Assembly: GCA_001725945.1 (NCBI GenBank)
Contig: LRMT01000040.1
Coordinates: 1 to 64,000 of the forward strand
Direction of reading: 5' to 3'
Length of the DNA stretch: 64,000 nt
Origin: Cupriavidus sp. UYMMa02A
GTDB taxonomy: Bacteria > Pseudomonadota > Gammaproteobacteria > Burkholderiales > Burkholderiaceae
A program made the position numbers and the translations under genes. The notes under the pieces are model-generated. The model had not been told where the DNA came from and made no database searches. It saw only the letters and a list, made by a program, of their open reading frames with translations. Below, piece after piece: positions 60,569-64,000 of this stretch. Numbering within the stretch: the first letter of the stretch is position 1; each line of letters starts with the position of its first letter.

Positions 60569-61297
60569 TCAGCGCGCCATTTCCCTCGTATCGCCCACCA
60601 GTCGCCGCACTTCCGCCGAAACGATGGTATAGGCCTCGCCCGACATGGACTCCAGCCCGTTCCTGTCGATCACGACGATCTTGCCGCGCGTATGCTCGAT
60701 CAGCCGCAAGTTTTGCAGCTTGCCCATGGCTTCGGTCACGCCTTCGCGCCGCACGCCGAGCATCTCTGCAATCCGTTGCTGGGTAATCCTCAGCTCATTG
60801 CTCTGGATCCGGTCCAGCGTCTGCAGGATCCACCTGCATAGCTGTTCCATCAGCGTGCGGTGGCAGATGCAGGCAGCGGTCTGTCCCACCTGCGTCAGCA
60901 GCAGCTGCATGTAGCGCATGACCAGCCTTTGCATGTGTGGCAGCCGCGGATACAGCTCGCGCAGGTCGGCGGCGGCGATGCGCCAGCTCATGCCGGGTTG
61001 ACTGACCTCGCAGCGCTGCGGCATGGACTCCGCACCGGTCAGGGCAGGCAAGCCAATCAGGCCTTCCTTCCCGACCGCCGCGAGCTCTACGCTCGAGCCG
61101 TCCGCATGGAGCGACAGCAGCGAGACCACGCCATCCTTCGGAAAGTAGACGTGCCGCACGCGTTGGCCGGCATCGCACAGCAGTTGCCCGCCGCGAAGCG
61201 CCACGGTTTCCAGATGCGGTCTCAGTGCCGCCCATTCCGATTCCGGCAGCTGACGCAACAGAAGATTGTTGCCGCCCGACCCAATTGAGATGTCCAT
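60569..61297 (-). CDS. Crp/Fnr-family transcriptional regulator
   Basis: The 242-residue protein has an N-terminal cyclic-nucleotide-binding-type barrel (LETVALRGGQLLCDAGQRVRHVYFPKDGVVSLLSLHADGSSVELAAVGKEGLIG). The C-terminal winged helix is QTLDRIQSNELRITQQRIAEMLGVRREGVTEAMGKLQNLRLIEHTRGKIVVIDRNGLE. It lacks the Fnr N-terminal cysteine cluster. The start MDISIGSGGN at 61297 is preferred; the longer frame upstream has no similarity. It is convergent with the TauE/SafE gene. The gene is intact. Confidence 0.92.
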   Translation of the reverse strand: MDISIGSGGNNLLLRQLPESEWAALRPHLETVALRGGQLLCDAGQRVRHVYFPKDGVVSLLSLHADGSSVELAAVGKEGLIGLPALTGAESMPQRCEVSQPGMSWRIAAADLRELYPRLPHMQRLVMRYMQLLLTQVGQTAACICHRTLMEQLCRWILQTLDRIQSNELRITQQRIAEMLGVRREGVTEAMGKLQNLRLIEHTRGKIVVIDRNGLESMSGEAYTIVSAEVRRLVGDTREMAR

Positions 61298-61469
61298 CCC
61301 CGCCCCCGTTTGTCCAGTTTCGAAGCGTTCTTGTCGGTCCGTTGTCGACCGTGGGCCCATTAGGCGCGTTCTGTACGAGGACGAACATTGGCTGTACGGC
61401 TTAGGCACTTGGTGCGGTATGAGACCAAAGGTTGAGCCCCGCCAAAGGTAGGAGGCGGCCGCCGCGCCG

Positions 61470-62403
61470 TCAGCTACCGCAGGCATGGATCAGGAACTCC
61501 CGCAATGCATCGGCCGGCTTCTCCAGCTTGCGCCCCGGTTGCCACAGCATGCCGACCTCCATGTCAGGGACCGCATCGGCAATCGGCCGTGCGGCAATTT
61601 CCTTGCCCTCCAGCGACCACGGCCGGTACACCATGTCGGACAACACTGTGACGCCAAAGCCGTGCGCGACCAGCCCGCGCAGCGCTTCCATCGAACTGGT
61701 GCGGAACGCCACATTGGGCGCCTGCTTGCGGCTGCGCCAGTACCGCATCGTGGACGATTCGGCCTCGTCCACGGTGATGAGGATGTAAGGATAGCCGCGA
61801 TATCGCGTAGCGAAGGTCGCTCGGTGGCCAGCAGCGGATGCGTGGCCGATGTCCACAACTGCCGCCGCGAGCGGATCAGCGTGTGACGCGCGAAGCGCTG
61901 CGGACGCTCCAGGTTGGACAGCAGCGCGATGCCAAGCTCGATGTCGCCGGACAGTACGGCCTTTTCAATCTCGGGGCGGTCCATGTCCAGCAAATCGAGT
62001 TCGATATCGGGATAGTTCGTGCGGAAGCGGGCAAGCAGGCCTGGCAGGAAGTAGCCAAGCACGGTGTACGACGCCGCCAGCCTCACGCTGCCCTTGAGGC
62101 CATGCACCTGGAACCTCGGCTCGCGCAGGGCGTCCTCGACCGAATCGAGGATCTGCCGCGCGTGCTGATGGAACAGGTGGCCTTCGGCCGTCAGCGCAAC
62201 CCCATGGGGCAGGCGGTCGAACAGGCGCACCGCAAGCCGCTGCTCGAGCGTCAGCACCGCATTCGTGATGGCCGATTGCGATACATGTTCGGCGGTCGCG
62301 GCCATCGAGACTGGCCTGTTTCCGCCGCCGCGACAAAGTAGCGGAACTGCCGCAATGTGATTTCCTTGGCCAGCCGTTCCGGCGTCTCGCGAGCCTTTGC
62401 CAT
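61470..62403 (-). CDS. LysR-family regulator (divergent from indolepyruvate oxidoreductase), frameshifted
   Basis: Start MAKARETPERLAKEITLRQFRYFVAAAETGQ, then after a lost base near 62310, SMAATAEHVSQSAITNAVLTLEQRLAVRLFDRLPHGVALTAEG completes the winged helix. The effector domain runs through LKGSVRLAASYTVLGYFLPGLLARFRTNYPDIELDLLDMDRPEIEKAVLSGDIELGIALL. A second shift near 61805 joins it to GYPYILITVDEAESSTMRYWRSRKQAPNVAFRTSSMEALRGLVAHGFGVTVLSDM. It is divergent from the next gene across 121 bp and probably regulates it. Confidence 0.9.
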
Positions 62404-62524
62404 GGTTGTTGTCTCCGGTATTCGTTGTCGGATATCAGCTCTCGGATTTCATGATTTTACGATAGCCGGGGCGCTTCCTACACTGCCTCGGATAACCCAG
62501 ATATCCCCCCCGGAGACAGACACC

Positions 62525-64000
62525 GTGAATGCACCGCTACCCCACGCGCTGCGCGAGGCGCTGGCCAGCGCCAGCCTGGACGACAAGTACACCCTGGAGA
62601 AGGGTCGGGTTTACCTGAGTGGCACCCAGGCGCTGGTGCGCCTGCCCATGCTGCAGAAGGCACGCGACCGCGCCGCTGGCCTCAATACGGCGGGCTTTAT
62701 TTCCGGCTACCGGGGCTCGCCGCTGGGCGGCGTGGATCAGGCGTTGTGGAAGGCCAAGCAGCATCTGGCGGCCAGCGACGTGGTGTTCCAGCCGGGCGTC
62801 AACGAGGATCTGGCCGCCACGGCCGTCTGGGGCAGCCAGCAGGTCAACCTGTTCCCGGGCGCCACGCGCGACGGCGTGTTCTCGATGTGGTACGGCAAGG
62901 GGCCGGGCGTAGACCGTTCGATGGACGTGCTCAAGCACGCCAACTCGGCCGGCTCGTCGCGCCACGGCGGCGTGCTGCTGCTCGCGGGCGACGACCATGC
63001 CGCCAAGTCGTCTACGGTGGCACACCAGTCGGAACACGTGCTGCTGTCCGCCGGCATTCCGGTGCTGTACCCGTCCAACGTGCAGGAATACCTCGACTAC
63101 GGGCTCCATGGCTGGGCCATGAGCCGCTATTCGGGCCTGTGGGTGTCGATGAAGTGTGTGACGGACGTGGTCGAGTCGACGGCTTCGGTCGATATCGATC
63201 CGGACCGCGTGCAGATCGTGCTGCCCGAAGACTTTGCCATGCCCGAGGGCGGCCTGAATATCCGCTGGCCCGATACGCCGCTGCAGCAGGAGGCGCGCCT
63301 GCTCGACCACAAGTGGTACGCGGCTCTGGCCTATGTGCGCGCGAACAAGCTCAACCGCGTCGTGCTTGATTCGCCCAACGCGCGCTTCGGCATCATGACC
63401 GCCGGCAAGGCCTATCTGGACGTGCGCCAGGCGTGGCCGACCTGGGGCTTGATGACGACACGTGTCAGCGCATCGGCATCCGCGTCTACAAGGTCGGCTG
63501 CGTTTGGCCGCTCGAGGCGCACGGCGCGCGCGAATTCGCGACCGGCCTCGAAGAGATCCTGGTGGTTGAAGAGAAGCGCCAGATCCTCGAATACGCGCTC
63601 AAGGAAGAGCTGTACAACTGGCGCGAAGACGTGCGGCCCAAGGTCTACGGCAAGTTCGACCAGCGCGGCAACGATGGCGGCGAGTGGTCGGTGCCGCGCG
63701 GCAACTGGCTGCTGCCCGCGCACTACGAGTTGTCGCCGGCGCTGATCGCCAAGGCCATCGCCCGGCGCCTGGAAGGCTTCAACCTGCCCGAAGAGGTCAG
63801 GGCGCGCATTGCCGCGCGCGTGGCGCTGATCGAAGCGAAGGAGCGCGAGGCGGCGCAGCCGCGCATCGCGGTGGAACGCAAGCCGTGGTTCTGCTCGGGC
63901 TGCCCGCACAATACCTCGACCCGCGTGCCCGAAGGCTCGCGCGCGCTGGCCGGCATCGGCTGCCACTATATGACGCTGTGGATGGACCGCAATACCGACA
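62525..64000 (+). CDS. Indolepyruvate ferredoxin oxidoreductase family protein, 3' truncated by window edge, frameshifted
   Basis: A large fused TPP enzyme that oxidatively decarboxylates aryl pyruvates (or related 2-oxo acids) to CoA esters. The GTG at 62525 gives MNAPLPHALREALASASLDDKYTLEKGRVYLSGTQALVRLP, the usual start. GFISGYRGSPLGGVDQALWKAK and VVFQPGVNEDLAATAVWGSQQVNLFPGATRDGVFSMWYGKGPGVDRSMD are family blocks. After a lost base near 63432 the protein continues LGLDDDTCQRIGIRVYKVGCVWPLE to PWFCSGCPHNTSTRVPEGSRALAGIGCHYMTLWM, the TPP-binding half. About 490 of some 1,150-1,200 residues are in view. Confidence 0.92.

Noticed and set aside
1-64000. tRNA, rRNA or CRISPR arrays
   Set aside because: No cloverleaf with a conserved T arm, no rRNA-like stretch and no regularly spaced repeats were noticed on either strand.

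Overview
The window is high-GC DNA from a motile betaproteobacterium of the Burkholderiales. Cupriavidus or a close Ralstonia relative is the best guess. This rests on the chemotaxis order cheA-W-R-D-B-Y-Z, the runs flhBAFG-fliA-flhE and flgBCDEFGHIJKL, two Bug-type (TctC) solute receptors, a Burkholderiales porin and many LysR regulators. The genus call is an inference from gene content; no 16S or tRNA gene is present.

Layout. 1-5658: chemotaxis signalling genes, entering inside cheA. 5659-12220: an accessory block between cheZ and flhB, with a hairpin-rich leader and a small protein, two near-identical tautomerase genes on a 522-bp direct repeat, a beta-keto acid cleavage enzyme (BKACE), an AraC regulator and an aromatic-acid-type MFS transporter. 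12221-19890: flhB, flhA, flhF, flhG, fliA, flhE (export gate, flagellar number/placement GTPase and ATPase, sigma-28). 20200-21431: a halogenase-like flavoprotein. 21444-23110 (minus): flgN, flgM, flgA. 23350-34084: flgB to flgL (rod, hook, rings, hook-filament junction), with a clear sigma-28 promoter before flgK.

34085-39430 is a patchwork: a truncated DUF2971 gene, a minus-strand LysR / CoA-transferase / Bug-receptor set, an ArsN2-like acetyltransferase, and fragments of a TetR regulator and a nitronate-monooxygenase-like gene. 39432-44082 holds an MFS carrier, a porin and a chemoreceptor. 44114-46433 is an XPD/DinG-type helicase-nuclease with a consensus LexA box. A tannase-family lipoprotein follows, then mmsA divergent from a LysR gene.

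51581-57221 is a compact catabolic operon: a four-subunit succinate dehydrogenase/fumarate reductase-like complex in the unusual order B-C-D-A, a two-subunit class I fumarase/tartrate dehydratase-like enzyme and an amidohydrolase. A LysR gene, a second Bug receptor, a TauE/SafE permease, a Crp/Fnr regulator, another LysR and the first part of an indolepyruvate ferredoxin oxidoreductase complete the window.

More than 30 genes, including nearly all large flagellar genes, carry one or more single-base frameshifts, mostly -1 in short G/C runs, while their protein sequence continues intact in the next frame. I treat these as probable sequence errors rather than pseudogenes and give full spans. Because of this, no start, end or C-terminus near a shift should be taken as exact.
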